Assembly (NCBI GenBank): GCA_028823955.1 | Contig: JAPPFE010000035.1 | Coordinates: 17,917 to 81,916 of the forward strand | DNA: 64,000 nt | Direction: 5' to 3' | Source of the DNA: Candidatus Dadabacteria bacterium | GTDB lineage: Bacteria; Desulfobacterota_D; UBA1144; Nemesobacterales; Nemesobacteraceae | In this document: in pieces, positions 26,797 through 35,200 of the stretch | Layout: every line of letters starts with the position of its first letter | How positions within the stretch are numbered: position 1 is the stretch's first letter | Notes under the pieces: generated by a model | What the model was told of the DNA's origin: nothing | Seen by the model: the letters and a program-made list of their open reading frames with translations, nothing else | The model's database searches: none | Translations under genes and position numbers: made by a program

Positions 26797-26846
26797 GTCG
26801 GGCATATACGGCAAAAGCTTTAAAAGGTATCAGATAATACTTCAGT

Positions 26847-27929
26847 TTAGTGAATTAAGTCTCTTATTTTATTGAAGTATTTTTCGATCAAAGGTTCTTT
26901 TTCTTTCTTGTAGCTTCCGGCAAACTCCATTAAAACCTCTTTCTGTTTTTTGGTAAGCTTTTGAGGTATTATCACTTTTACCACGACATACTGATCCCCA
27001 AGGCTCCCGGATTCCACATCCACAAGTCCTTTTCCTCTAAGCCTGAAAGTCTGCCCCGGCTGGGTTCCGGCCGGAATTTTCATTTTGGTAGTGCCCTTTA
27101 GAATCGGGACTTCCACCTCGTCTCCAAGAGCTGCCTGGGTGAAGCTTACAGGAAACTCACATACGATGTCATTTCCCTCCCGCGTGAAAATAGGGTGTTC
27201 CCGCACCATCACCTGTATGTAGAGATCTCCCGGAGGACCTCCTCGTGCCCCGGGTTCCCCCTCCCCCCTTATCACAAGCCTCATTCCGCTGGAGATTCCG
27301 GCGGGTATGTTGACCTGTACCATCTTTTCGGTGTACGAAAGCCCGGACCCCCTGCAACTCACGCAGGGTTTCGTTATAATTTTCCCGCTTCCCCCGCACG
27401 AAGGACATCCCTGACTTATTGAAAACGGACCCTGGGAGAAAGCAACCGACCCCCTGCCTCCGCAACGGTCACAAATCGATTCTCCCCCGACTGCGGCCCC
27501 GGAACCGGAGCAGTCATCACAGAGTTTTCTTTTCCTGACCTTTATTTCTTTCTGTGTTCCGAACGCAGCTTCGTCAAAATCCACTTCAAGATCATATCGA
27601 AGACTCTCCCCTTGCCGGACTCTGCCCCTTCTGCCCATACCTCCAGTGAAAACATCGTCGAAGAGATCACCAAAAAGGTCTCCGAATCCGGAGAAACCGC
27701 CCATTCCATCACCCGACATATGGCCGAAACTGTCATAACGGGCCCTTTTTTCCCTATCGTTAAGCACTTGGTAGGCCTCGTTTATTTCCTTGAACTTCTC
27801 TTCGGCATCCTTATCCCCGGGATTGCGGTCAGGATGGTACTTGAAGGCAAGGTCCTTGTAGGAACTCTTTATGTCTTCAGGGGAAGCGTTTCTTTCAACG
27901 CCTAGTATTTCGTAGTAATCCTTAGCCAT
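26847..27929 (-). CDS. dnaJ: Chaperone protein DnaJ (type I)
   Basis: A 360-residue DnaK co-chaperone with all standard parts: J domain with HPD at 32-34, a G/F-rich linker (about 70-110), four CxxCxGxG zinc repeats ([32 protein letters not shown]) and the substrate-binding C-terminal domains. It is the third gene of hrcA-grpE-dnaJ, 23 bp after grpE. dnaK is not in this cluster. Convergent with the sulfur-carrier gene. Confidence 0.97.
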   Translation of the reverse strand: MAKDYYEILGVERNASPEDIKSSYKDLAFKYHPDRNPGDKDAEEKFKEINEAYQVLNDREKRARYDSFGHMSGDGMGGFSGFGDLFGDLFDDVFTGGMGRRGRVRQGESLRYDLEVDFDEAAFGTQKEIKVRKRKLCDDCSGSGAAVGGESICDRCGGRGSVAFSQGPFSISQGCPSCGGSGKIITKPCVSCRGSGLSYTEKMVQVNIPAGISSGMRLVIRGEGEPGARGGPPGDLYIQVMVREHPIFTREGNDIVCEFPVSFTQAALGDEVEVPILKGTTKMKIPAGTQPGQTFRLRGKGLVDVESGSLGDQYVVVKVIIPQKLTKKQKEVLMEFAGSYKKEKEPLIEKYFNKIRDLIH

Positions 27930-27952
27930 TTGGGAGTTGGGAGACGGGAGCT

Positions 27953-28558
27953 TTAGTCAGCTTCTTCTTCAGAATCTTTTTCAGGGGTTTTCTCCGGGCC
28001 TTGGGACACCGATACCATCGAGGGTCGAAGCAGTCTTCCGTTTAGAAGGTAACCCTTCTGAACCTCCGAGATTATAGTCCCGCTTTCGTAAGTTTCCGAG
28101 TGCTCCTTGTAAACGGCTTCGTGGTAGCTGGGGTCGAAAACAGTTCCCTCGCCCGAATCTATTCCAGTAACGCCGAAGTTTTCAAGACCCGCAAGAAATT
28201 GCGCGTGAACAATCTTTATTCCGTCAAGAAAAGCTACGAAGTCCGTTTTTTCGCCGTGAGATTCTTCAGAAAGTTCGATGGCTCTTTCAATATTATCGAG
28301 AACGAAAAGCAGTTCCTTTAGCCTGTGCGCGTTTCCGAAATCAAGTATTTCCTGTTTTTCCTTCGCAAGCCTTTTCTTATAGTTATCAAAATCCGCTGAA
28401 AGTCTCAGATATTTCTCCCTCAGGGCTTCAAGCTCGGCGGAAGTATCTTCTTCGGTTTCTTCCTCCCCCACTTCAGCATCGGAGATTCCAGGCTCTTCTG
28501 AGTCTTCCGCACCGTTTTTCTTGTTTTCTTCAATGTCTGCTACTGTGTTCTCACTCAT
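27953..28558 (-). CDS. grpE: Nucleotide exchange factor GrpE
   Basis: A 201-residue exchange factor that releases ADP from DnaK. A very acidic N-terminal tail (about 1-50) is followed by the long coiled coil ([28 protein letters not shown]) and the C-terminal beta domain with [20 protein letters not shown] and [14 protein letters not shown]. The ATG overlaps the hrcA stop by 4 nt, implying translational coupling. Confidence 0.96.
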   Translation of the reverse strand: MSENTVADIEENKKNGAEDSEEPGISDAEVGEEETEEDTSAELEALREKYLRLSADFDNYKKRLAKEKQEILDFGNAHRLKELLFVLDNIERAIELSEESHGEKTDFVAFLDGIKIVHAQFLAGLENFGVTGIDSGEGTVFDPSYHEAVYKEHSETYESGTIISEVQKGYLLNGRLLRPSMVSVSQGPEKTPEKDSEEEAD

Positions 28559-29589
28559 TCCGTAATTTCTCCGTTAACCCTCTTTGTAACCATTTTCGCC
28601 GTGTAGTTCACAAGCGGGATGATTTTTGAATAGTTCATTCGCGTGGGACCGAACACACCTAAGCTCCCGTAGCTGTTTCCCTTGTAATAAGGTGCCGCCA
28701 CGAGGCTGAAACCGCGGGGCATTCCTTTCTCTGAACCTATAAAGACCTTTGAGTGGCCATCTTTTACAACCGACTTCAGAAAATTGGAAAGAAGCTCCTG
28801 ATCCTCGAGTATCTCTATTATGGTCTTATAGAGACTGGAATCTCCGAAATTCAAAGATTCGATAACCGAAATCTTCCCCTCTATGAATATCCCCGCTTTT
28901 CTTTCCTTCTCGAAAAGCTCGCTGCTTATCCTGAGCACCTTTTCGAGGATTTCATTGTATTCGGTCGTGGTTCTCTTTATTTTCTCAAGCACCACTTTGC
29001 GCACCTGCTCGATCGTCAGGCCCAAAATAAGGCGATTAAGGTAGCCCCCTATCCTCTCGACCTGGGAATCCCTAATGGGTTTGGCAAGCCTGATGTAGGT
29101 TTTTTCCGTAAGCCCTCCCTCAAACACGAGAAAGATAAGGCATTCCCTCTCCCCCATCTTAATAAGCTTCGTAGATTTAACTCTGAGAGTGTTCCTCTGG
29201 GGAAGCATCGCAAGACCCGCAAGCTTAGTGAAATCGGAAAGTATCGAACTTGCAGCACTTATCACGTGATCGAGCGTGCCGTCAATACCTTCATATTTGT
29301 TCTCAAGGAACTGCAGACCGAAGTCCGGTGAGTTTTCCACGTTAAGAATGTTCTCTACGTAATAATTTATTCCTTTCTCCGTGGGAAATCTGCCGGAAGA
29401 AACATGACTTTGGGCGAGAAAGCCCGCTTCCATGAGCGAATTAAGTTCTTGGCGAACGGTGGCCGGGGACCATTTTATATTGTATTTCGATATAAGAGTC
29501 GAAGAACCTATAGGACTCCCTGTCTCAATAAAGTGGTCCACTACAAAGCTCAGAAAAGCCTCATTTCTTGGAGAGATTGGCTGTGTCAT
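28555..29589 (-). CDS. hrcA: Heat-inducible transcription repressor HrcA
   Basis: A 344-residue repressor of class I heat-shock genes. The N-terminal winged helix (about 1-75) shows NIKWSPATVRQELNSLMEAG, matching the family, then the GAF-like dimerisation region and the C-terminal PTRMNYSKIIPLVNYTA. HrcA normally binds the CIRCE repeat; I find no CIRCE upstream of its own gene. The start is fixed because no other start codon lies upstream in frame before the promoter. An AGGAGG exists but is 23 nt from the ATG and falls inside the promoter spacer. Confidence 0.95.
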   Translation of the reverse strand: MTQPISPRNEAFLSFVVDHFIETGSPIGSSTLISKYNIKWSPATVRQELNSLMEAGFLAQSHVSSGRFPTEKGINYYVENILNVENSPDFGLQFLENKYEGIDGTLDHVISAASSILSDFTKLAGLAMLPQRNTLRVKSTKLIKMGERECLIFLVFEGGLTEKTYIRLAKPIRDSQVERIGGYLNRLILGLTIEQVRKVVLEKIKRTTTEYNEILEKVLRISSELFEKERKAGIFIEGKISVIESLNFGDSSLYKTIIEILEDQELLSNFLKSVVKDGHSKVFIGSEKGMPRGFSLVAAPYYKGNSYGSLGVFGPTRMNYSKIIPLVNYTAKMVTKRVNGEITE

Positions 29590-29605
29590 ATATTTCTGAA
29601 ATATA
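29589..29605. promoter_or_regulatory. 17-bp perfect dyad at the hrcA -10, candidate operator
   Basis: TATATTTC-T-GAAATATA on the plus strand is an exact 8+1+8 inverted repeat. It covers the hrcA -10 element and touches the first base of the start codon, where a bound protein would block transcription. It bears no resemblance to CIRCE (TTAGCACTC-N9-GAGTGCTAA). Confidence 0.45.
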
Positions 29606-29628
29606 ATTTCCGCCTCCTATATTGTCAA
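29600..29628 (-). promoter_or_regulatory. hrcA-grpE-dnaJ promoter
   Basis: On the minus strand a perfect TTGACA (29623-29628), a 17-bp spacer and TATATT (29600-29605). The -10 ends only 10 nt before the hrcA ATG, so the predicted transcript (start near 29593) would have a leader of about 4 nt and no ribosome-binding site. Confidence 0.7.
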
Positions 29629-29629
29629 C

Positions 29630-29721
29630 GGAGTTATAAGTAAACTCTGTACCTGCAAACTACCCATAGACAATGCTAAATTAACTAGCTCGTAATTGCC
29701 GGAATATAACTCCGGTAGTTT
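29630..29721. repeat. Two interleaved inverted repeats between hrcA and lpd
   Basis: GGAGTTATA (29630-29638) pairs with TATAACTCC (29705-29713), and AAACTACC (29657-29664) pairs with GGTAGTTT (29714-29721). The second arms are exactly adjacent, the geometry of a coaxially stacked pseudoknot. GTAAACT (29640-29646) can alternatively pair with AGTTTAC (29717-29723). The stretch lies upstream of both flanking promoters and contains no gene. Confidence 0.5.
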
Positions 29722-29766
29722 ACGTAAATTAAGGAACAATGCTCTTATTTCAAATTGAGGCAATCT

Positions 29767-29794
29767 TTGACGATACGTCGATTATAAATATAAT
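29767..29794 (+). promoter_or_regulatory. lpd promoter
   Basis: TTGACG (29767-29772), a 16-bp spacer and a perfect TATAAT (29789-29794). Nine bases separate the -10 from the lpd ATG, so the transcript would start about 2-3 nt before the start codon and be leaderless. Confidence 0.7.
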
Positions 29795-29803
29795 TACCCC
29801 GAA

Positions 29804-31234
29804 ATGGAAAAATTTGACCTCACAGTTATAGGATCCGGTCCCGGGGGATACATCTCGGCAATAAGGGCTGCGCAGATGGGGATGAAAGTTGCCGTCATCG
29901 AGCGAGACAAACCAGGTGGCGTATGCCTTAACTGGGGATGCATACCTTCAAAAGCAATTCTCAAGTGTGCAGAGATGTACTCGCACTTTCTTGACTCGAA
30001 ACGTTACGGAATCACTCACAAGGGGTTATCCTTTGACTACTCGGAAGTAATAAAAAGCAGCAGGAAAGCCTCAACCTCTCTTAACAAAGGTGTGGAGGGA
30101 CTTTTCAAGAAAAACAAGATCACCCTTATAAGCGGCACGGGAAGACTCACCTCAAAACATGGAATTTCCGTTATCGGAAAAGAATCACAGGATATAGAGA
30201 GTGAACGCATACTTCTCGCCACGGGATCTGTCCCTAGGACGCTTCCCGGCCTTAAGATTGACGGAAAAGTTGTGATGACAAGCGACGAAGCGATAATGCA
30301 CCCAGAGGTTCCCCGCTCTGTCGTGATAATAGGCGGAGGATACATAGGAATGGAATTTGCCTATGTCTATAACTCTTTCGGCAGCAAGGTAACCATAGTG
30401 GAAATGGAAAAACAGGTCCTGCCGGGGGCTGACGAAGAAGTAGCGAAAGAGGCAAAGAAGATATTCACGAAGCAGGGAATGACTATCCTAAACGAGACTG
30501 TGTACAAAACCCTTAAGAAAACCTCGGGTTCCGCGACCGTGACAGTGGAGAGCACGGTTTCGGGTGAACAGAGCACTCTTAAGGCCGACATGGTGCTTGT
30601 GTCAGTTGGAAGAAAAGCCATAGCGAATGCGGCACCGACCTCTTTTGCCTTCTACGGCACGGGCGACAGCATGGGCCTTGAAGATGTGGGAGTAGAACTT
30701 GATGAAAGAGGATTTATAAAGACAGACGAGAACTACATGACCACCTGCGCCAATATCTACGCGATCGGGGACGTGATCGGAGGTCCTATGCTTGCGCATA
30801 AGGCTTCAGAAGAGGGAGTGGTTGCTGTTGAAAGAATGAACGGCCTTAACTCTAAAGTCCATTATGACTCAATTCCCGGATGCGTTTACTGTCAGCCGGA
30901 AGTTGCCATGATCGGCCTTACGGAAAAACAGGCAAGAGACCAGGGATATGATGTGGATATAGGAAAATTTCCTTTCAGGGCTGTGGGGAAAGCGGTCGCC
31001 GTCGGAGAAACAGACGGTTTTGTAAAAATGATTTTCGACTCGAGGACAAAAGAACTTCTCGGAAGCCACATAATAGGCCACGGGGCAACCGAGATGATTG
31101 CGGAAATCGGAGTGGCAAAAACCTTAGAGACGACACCTTATGAAATAGCCACCACCCAGCACGCTCACCCCACACTCTCTGAAGCCGTAATGGAAGCAGC
31201 CCTTGATGCGCTTGGAAGAGTAAGGAACTTCTGA
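29804..31234 (+). CDS. lpd: Dihydrolipoyl dehydrogenase (E3)
   Basis: A 476-residue FAD flavoprotein that reoxidises dihydrolipoamide with NAD in 2-oxoacid dehydrogenase or glycine-cleavage complexes. The FAD fold GSGPGG is at 10-15, the redox disulfide C41/C46 is in GGVCLNWGCIPSKA, the NAD-binding IIGGGYIGME is central, and the catalytic His is in HAHPTLSEA near the C-terminus. No ribosome site precedes the ATG and the promoter sits 9 bp upstream. lipB follows closely, linking E3 to lipoate synthesis. Confidence 0.96.
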   Translation: MEKFDLTVIGSGPGGYISAIRAAQMGMKVAVIERDKPGGVCLNWGCIPSKAILKCAEMYSHFLDSKRYGITHKGLSFDYSEVIKSSRKASTSLNKGVEGLFKKNKITLISGTGRLTSKHGISVIGKESQDIESERILLATGSVPRTLPGLKIDGKVVMTSDEAIMHPEVPRSVVIIGGGYIGMEFAYVYNSFGSKVTIVEMEKQVLPGADEEVAKEAKKIFTKQGMTILNETVYKTLKKTSGSATVTVESTVSGEQSTLKADMVLVSVGRKAIANAAPTSFAFYGTGDSMGLEDVGVELDERGFIKTDENYMTTCANIYAIGDVIGGPMLAHKASEEGVVAVERMNGLNSKVHYDSIPGCVYCQPEVAMIGLTEKQARDQGYDVDIGKFPFRAVGKAVAVGETDGFVKMIFDSRTKELLGSHIIGHGATEMIAEIGVAKTLETTPYEIATTQHAHPTLSEAVMEAALDALGRVRNF

Positions 31235-31266
31235 GGTACAAGACAGAACACTTGGCCACTGCTCCA

Positions 31267-31944
31267 ATGAGCACCCTAGATATATACGAACTCGGGACTG
31301 TCCCCTACGAAAAGGCACTTGAATATCAAGAGAATCTTCTCGCCAAAAGAATCGCGGAAGAAATACAGGATTCCCTTATTCTGCTTGAACACCCGCCGAC
31401 GATCACCACTGGAAGAAAGGGGAACACGGAGAACCTGCTTGTAAGAGAGGAGTATCTTAAAAAACACGGAATCTCCTTCGTACACGCATCGAGGGGCGGA
31501 GATATAACCTTTCACGGTCCCGGACAGATCGTGGGCTATCCCATACTGAACCTCAAAAATCACGAGATGGACATTCGAAGGCACCTGAGAAGTATTGAGG
31601 AAGTAATCATCAGGACGCTAGGCGACTTTGAAATCGAAGGCAGAAGAATAGATGGAGTCACAGGAGTCTGGGTAAAAAGAAGCAAGATAGCCTCTATAGG
31701 AATAGCTATCAGGAAATGGGTGACCTACCATGGGTTTGCCCTTAACGTCACCACGAATCTCGATTATTTCGAGCTGATACTCTCGTGTGGAATAACGGAT
31801 GTGAGAATAACGTCTATAGGAAGCTGGCTTGGAAACGAAGGGAGTATTAGAATGGACGACGTCACACAGTCCGTAATAAAAAACTTCATGGGTATCTTCG
31901 GTTTCGAAGACTTCACCCTAAAAGGCGAAAAAGAGATAAACTAA
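31267..31944 (+). CDS. lipB: Octanoyl-ACP:protein octanoyltransferase LipB
   Basis: A 225-residue transferase that moves octanoate from acyl carrier protein to lipoyl domains, the first step of lipoate synthesis. RGGDITFHGPGQIVGYPIL is the family signature. The catalytic lysine is in RSKIASIGI and the catalytic cysteine in LSCGITDV. The ATG at 31267 gives the usual N-terminus; a TTG five codons earlier (31252) is an alternative. It lies 32 bp after lpd and serves the same complexes. No lipA is present in the window. Confidence 0.94.
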   Translation: MSTLDIYELGTVPYEKALEYQENLLAKRIAEEIQDSLILLEHPPTITTGRKGNTENLLVREEYLKKHGISFVHASRGGDITFHGPGQIVGYPILNLKNHEMDIRRHLRSIEEVIIRTLGDFEIEGRRIDGVTGVWVKRSKIASIGIAIRKWVTYHGFALNVTTNLDYFELILSCGITDVRITSIGSWLGNEGSIRMDDVTQSVIKNFMGIFGFEDFTLKGEKEIN

Positions 31945-31976
31945 AGATTCTCAGAATCAGGGTTGGTAGTCAGAAA

Positions 31977-32294
31977 ATGTCAGAAGAAAGAATTCAAAAG
32001 TTTAAGAAGTTACTTGAGAAAAATCCCGCAAACCCCCTTGTTCACTATAGTCTTGCAAATGAATACTTCAAGCTTAACCGTTACAAAGAAACCATAGAGA
32101 CAATTAACACCTACCTCAAACTTAAAGACGATGAGGGGGCCGCCTATAGAATACTTGGCCATTGCTACACTGAACTTGTGATGCCAGATCAAGCAAAGGA
32201 TGCCTATGAAAAGGGTATCCAGGCGGCATCAAGACATGGACATCCGGACATGGCTGAAGAGTTCCGCGATTACATAGAATCCTTGGACATCTAG
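31977..32294 (+). CDS. Small TPR-repeat protein
   Basis: A 105-residue all-helical protein with about two and a half tetratricopeptide repeats: NPLVHYSLANEYFKLNRYKE (20-39), AAYRILGHCYTELVMPDQAK (55-74) and a helix before it. Such proteins are protein-protein adaptors; the partner is unknown. There is no signal peptide. A GGGTTGG precedes the ATG. It follows lipB by 32 bp and is probably in the lpd-lipB transcript. Confidence 0.82.
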   Translation: MSEERIQKFKKLLEKNPANPLVHYSLANEYFKLNRYKETIETINTYLKLKDDEGAAYRILGHCYTELVMPDQAKDAYEKGIQAASRHGHPDMAEEFRDYIESLDI

Positions 32295-32299
32295 GCACC

Positions 32300-32734
32300 T
32301 CAGTCTGCAAGCAGATTCCACTCAATCAGGATAGAACCGATAACTATAAAAGCGATCCCCGTAATCCTCATAGGTCCTGGGGCTTCTCCCAGAAAAAGAT
32401 AAGCGTAGATGGCCGTAAACATGGGAAAGGTGGCCACTATCGCAACAATTTTTGAGGTATCGGCCATCTGAAGAGCCGTGAAATAGAGAAAAAGACCGAT
32501 CAATCCTCCGATCAGCCCCGAAAGAAGTATCCAGAAAAGCGTCCGGCCGTCGACGTCAATGACCTGCGCAAACCTGCCCGTAGCCAACACTAAACACACC
32601 AAACATAACGAAGTAAAAATAAATCTTATGGTGATTACCGAAAGCGGGGAAGCATCTTTCAGACTCAGTTTTTCAAAAATCGGGTTAATCCCGAATATCA
32701 TAGCCACAAGAAAAGCAATAAAGGTAGCCTTCAT
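32300..32734 (-). CDS. Single-domain EamA/DMT-family membrane protein
   Basis: A 144-residue inner-membrane protein with five hydrophobic segments (about 3-18, 30-50, 67-87, 93-113 and 118-138), equal to one EamA repeat rather than the two in ordinary drug/metabolite transporters. AAGGAGG lies 5 nt before the ATG at 32734, which rejects the longer frame from 32776. It would have to form an oligomer (SMR/YddG-half style) to make a transport path. The substrate is unknown. Convergent with the TPR gene, 5 bp apart. Confidence 0.82.
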   Translation of the reverse strand: MKATFIAFLVAMIFGINPIFEKLSLKDASPLSVITIRFIFTSLCLVCLVLATGRFAQVIDVDGRTLFWILLSGLIGGLIGLFLYFTALQMADTSKIVAIVATFPMFTAIYAYLFLGEAPGPMRITGIAFIVIGSILIEWNLLAD

Positions 32735-32921
32735 TTTATCCTCCTTAAATGCAACAGAACTCCCGTCAGGCCGCAAAACTTTTTTGGTTTTTTCACATAT
32801 ATTAGCAGTTTCCTGAATATTTTTCAGAACCTAAACTCAGCTGTAGAGGAAACTATCTGTCTTTTACATCCGTCTAGAACTTGTAGGATTCGGGCGAAGC
32901 AGGAATCTTTGTTCCGAGATA

Positions 32922-33302
32922 ATGGAAACTTCACAAAAAACAGTCTGCCTAGTAGCTGACGACATGTTCTTCTCGTCAAAGATTGAAAGCGCGACCAAAC
33001 ACCTTGGTATTGTTATGATAAAGGTAAAGAACCATAATGAGTTTCGAGACAAGATAGGAGGAAAAACAGTTGACCTCGTAATTGTTGATCTCGCCTCAAA
33101 GAGAATTGACACCGAAGATATCTTCACCAAGCTTAAAAGCTTTCCAGAACATCAAGGAACCTTCTGTATAGGATATCTGCCACACGTGGAACGGGAGCTT
33201 GCCAGCAAATTCAGGGAAAAGGGAGTGGATCTCGTTATTCCAAGATCGAAATTCTCTCAGGAAATGAGCAAGATAATTGAAGAACATCTAGAGTCGAAGT
33301 AA
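32922..33302 (+). CDS. Degenerate response-regulator receiver domain protein
   Basis: A 126-residue stand-alone CheY-like domain. The acidic pair D13-D14 (VADD) and the phospho-acceptor position D56 (VIVDL) are in the right places. The conserved Thr/Ser is replaced (FCIGYLPHVE around 81-90), and the Lys is displaced to IPRSKF rather than KPF. Phosphorylation signalling may therefore be altered or lost. No histidine kinase is adjacent. It may serve as an adaptor; the function is unknown. No clear ribosome site is seen. Confidence 0.65.
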   Translation: METSQKTVCLVADDMFFSSKIESATKHLGIVMIKVKNHNEFRDKIGGKTVDLVIVDLASKRIDTEDIFTKLKSFPEHQGTFCIGYLPHVERELASKFREKGVDLVIPRSKFSQEMSKIIEEHLESK

Positions 33303-33423
33303 AAACACAGATCTCCAGCCTTGAAAATATTCTTCTAGTGTAAGTGGTAGCGACTCGTACTCACGCAAAAATCCGCGGAAATTCATATCACATCTGTAAC
33401 CAAACCCCAATCATGAACCTAGC

Positions 33424-33451
33424 TTGACAATGAAAAGGGGAATAATAATAA
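33424..33451 (+). promoter_or_regulatory. Possible ilvE promoter
   Basis: TTGACA (33424-33429), a 16-bp spacer and TAATAA (33446-33451) lie 40 nt before the ilvE start. The rest of the 189-bp gap (33303-33491) shows nothing else I can name. Confidence 0.5.
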
Positions 33452-33491
33452 TGTTTCCAAAGTTTTTTCCCCAATACCTTGGTAGCAACTT

Positions 33492-34412
33492 ATGTCAGAC
33501 GACCAATCCAAAATATGGTTTAACGGAAAAACAGTGCCTTGGGATGAGGCGAACGTGCACGTACTCACCCACACTCTGCACTACGGCCTAGGCGCCTTTG
33601 AAGGCATAAGAGCTTACAAATGCTCTAACGGAAAATCAGCTGTCTTAAAACTTGCCGAACACATGGAAAGGCTTTATACCTCGGCGCACGTGGCCGGCAT
33701 AGAAATTCCCTATGACATGCAGACCCTTTGCGATGCAGTAACGGACCTTCTACGTGAAAACGGACTTGATGAAGCTTACATCAGGCCAATAGCTTTTATC
33801 GGGCCGGGAAAAAAAGGAATACTTCCCGGAGACAACGCCGTAACCGTGGCGATAGCCGTATGGCCATGGGGGACATATCTGGGAGATGACGCGATTGCCA
33901 ATGGAATCAGGGTAAAGATATCCTCCTACACTAGAATGCACGTTAACTCCTTTATGACCAAGGCCAAGATATGCGGAAATTACGTAAATTCAGTAATGGC
34001 CAGGCAGGAAGCCGCCGACCTCGGTTTTGATGAGGCAATACTGCTCGACTCAGAAGGTTACGTGGCCGAAGGAAGCGGGGAGAACATCTTCATCGTTAGA
34101 AACGGGATTCTCAAGACTCCCCCTCTAACTTCCATACTGGAAGGAATAACCAGAAAGTGCGTTCTAGATCTCGCTGACGACGAAAGTATTACGGTAAAAG
34201 AGCAACGTTTCACGAGAGACGAGCTTTACATCGCGGATGAAGCCTTCTTCACCGGCACCGCCGCCGAAGTAACGCCGATCAGGGAAGTTGACGGCAAGAA
34301 AATAGGTTCCGGAAAACCCGGAGAAATAACGAAAAGACTCCAAGAAAGGTATTTCGCCGTAATAAAAGGAGAAGATGAGAAATTCAGGCACTGGCTTGAT
34401 TACATCCCCTGA
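33492..34412 (+). CDS. ilvE: Branched-chain amino acid aminotransferase
   Basis: A 306-residue fold-type IV PLP aminotransferase for leucine, isoleucine and valine. HYGLGAFEGIRAY (30-42) is the substrate-side motif. The PLP lysine is K159 in TKAKICGNYVNS, matching K160 of E. coli IlvE. EGSGENIFIV and FFTGTAAEVTPI are the usual cofactor-binding loops. It is a single-gene unit, convergent with the GST gene 20 bp away. Confidence 0.96.
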   Translation: MSDDQSKIWFNGKTVPWDEANVHVLTHTLHYGLGAFEGIRAYKCSNGKSAVLKLAEHMERLYTSAHVAGIEIPYDMQTLCDAVTDLLRENGLDEAYIRPIAFIGPGKKGILPGDNAVTVAIAVWPWGTYLGDDAIANGIRVKISSYTRMHVNSFMTKAKICGNYVNSVMARQEAADLGFDEAILLDSEGYVAEGSGENIFIVRNGILKTPPLTSILEGITRKCVLDLADDESITVKEQRFTRDELYIADEAFFTGTAAEVTPIREVDGKKIGSGKPGEITKRLQERYFAVIKGEDEKFRHWLDYIP

Positions 34413-34432
34413 ACCGGTCTCCCAGACTGAAA

Positions 34433-35047
34433 CTATAGTTTGCTTGCCTCGTTCATGGCCGTGAATCGAGGAACATTCTCAACGCGCTTAATCCAAGCTC
34501 GAATTGCAGGATATCCATCTAAAGCAAATCCACCTTCCTCAGCCACATGAGTGTATGCGTAGAGCGCAATATCAGCAATCGAGAAGCTCTCGGCAACTAG
34601 AAAAATATGAGAAGTCAGATGGTTTTCCATAAGAGCCAGCGCGGCTTCACCCGGCGCTTTTTTGGCTTCCAGCATAGCCAGCACGTCGTCTGTCAACTCG
34701 CGATGCTGGCGCAAAAAACGTGAGGTAGCAATGTTTGGCTCATGGCTGTATTGCTCCCAGAATAACCATTGTAAAACCTGAGCTCGCTTGAAGGGTTCGG
34801 ACGGCAGATAGTCGGTTCCTTCGGCAAAATGGAACAGGATTGCGTTTGATTCTGAAAGCACACGACCATCTTCAAACACCAAGGTCGGGATCTTTCCATT
34901 CGGGTTGATCGCCAGAAATTCCGGGGTTCGGGTCTCACCATTCAATATATCTAGATCGACTACTCGAAAAGCCTTGCCAGTAAGCCTAAGAATCAATCGG
35001 ACCTTATAGCCATTGCCGGAAATCGGGTCGTCGTAAAGGGTCAACAT
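34433..35047 (-). CDS. Glutathione S-transferase family protein
   Basis: A 204-residue two-domain GST. The thioredoxin-like N-terminus (about 1-75) carries NPNGKIPTLVFEDG with the cis-proline, and LSESNAILFHFAEG with the glutathione-binding Glu-Ser pair. The helical C-terminus ends SIADIALYAYTHVAEEGGF, the N-capping motif of GSTs. The ATG at 35047 is chosen because GAGGA is 5-9 nt upstream; a longer frame starts at 35065. The substrate is unknown. It is followed upstream by a gap (35048-35200) with a C9-type run near 35150, and its codon use resembles proteobacterial GSTs, so transfer is possible. Confidence 0.9.
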   Translation of the reverse strand: MLTLYDDPISGNGYKVRLILRLTGKAFRVVDLDILNGETRTPEFLAINPNGKIPTLVFEDGRVLSESNAILFHFAEGTDYLPSEPFKRAQVLQWLFWEQYSHEPNIATSRFLRQHRELTDDVLAMLEAKKAPGEAALALMENHLTSHIFLVAESFSIADIALYAYTHVAEEGGFALDGYPAIRAWIKRVENVPRFTAMNEASKL

Positions 35048-35200
35048 AAGTGTTCCTCGGTACATTCAGGATGGAGGAAGATAGGCTAGCACAACAAATC
35101 GTTGGGTACAAGAAGCAGCCAATAAGAAGAGAAAAATGCCTGATTACGCCCCCCCCCGGATCGTCTTTTTTCTTCAGGAAAAGAGCGATCGGCAAGGAAC

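Noticed and set aside
35048..35200. C-rich stretch upstream of the GST gene as an insertion scar or repeat
   Set aside because: Only one C-run is present, with no flanking direct or inverted repeats that I can see.
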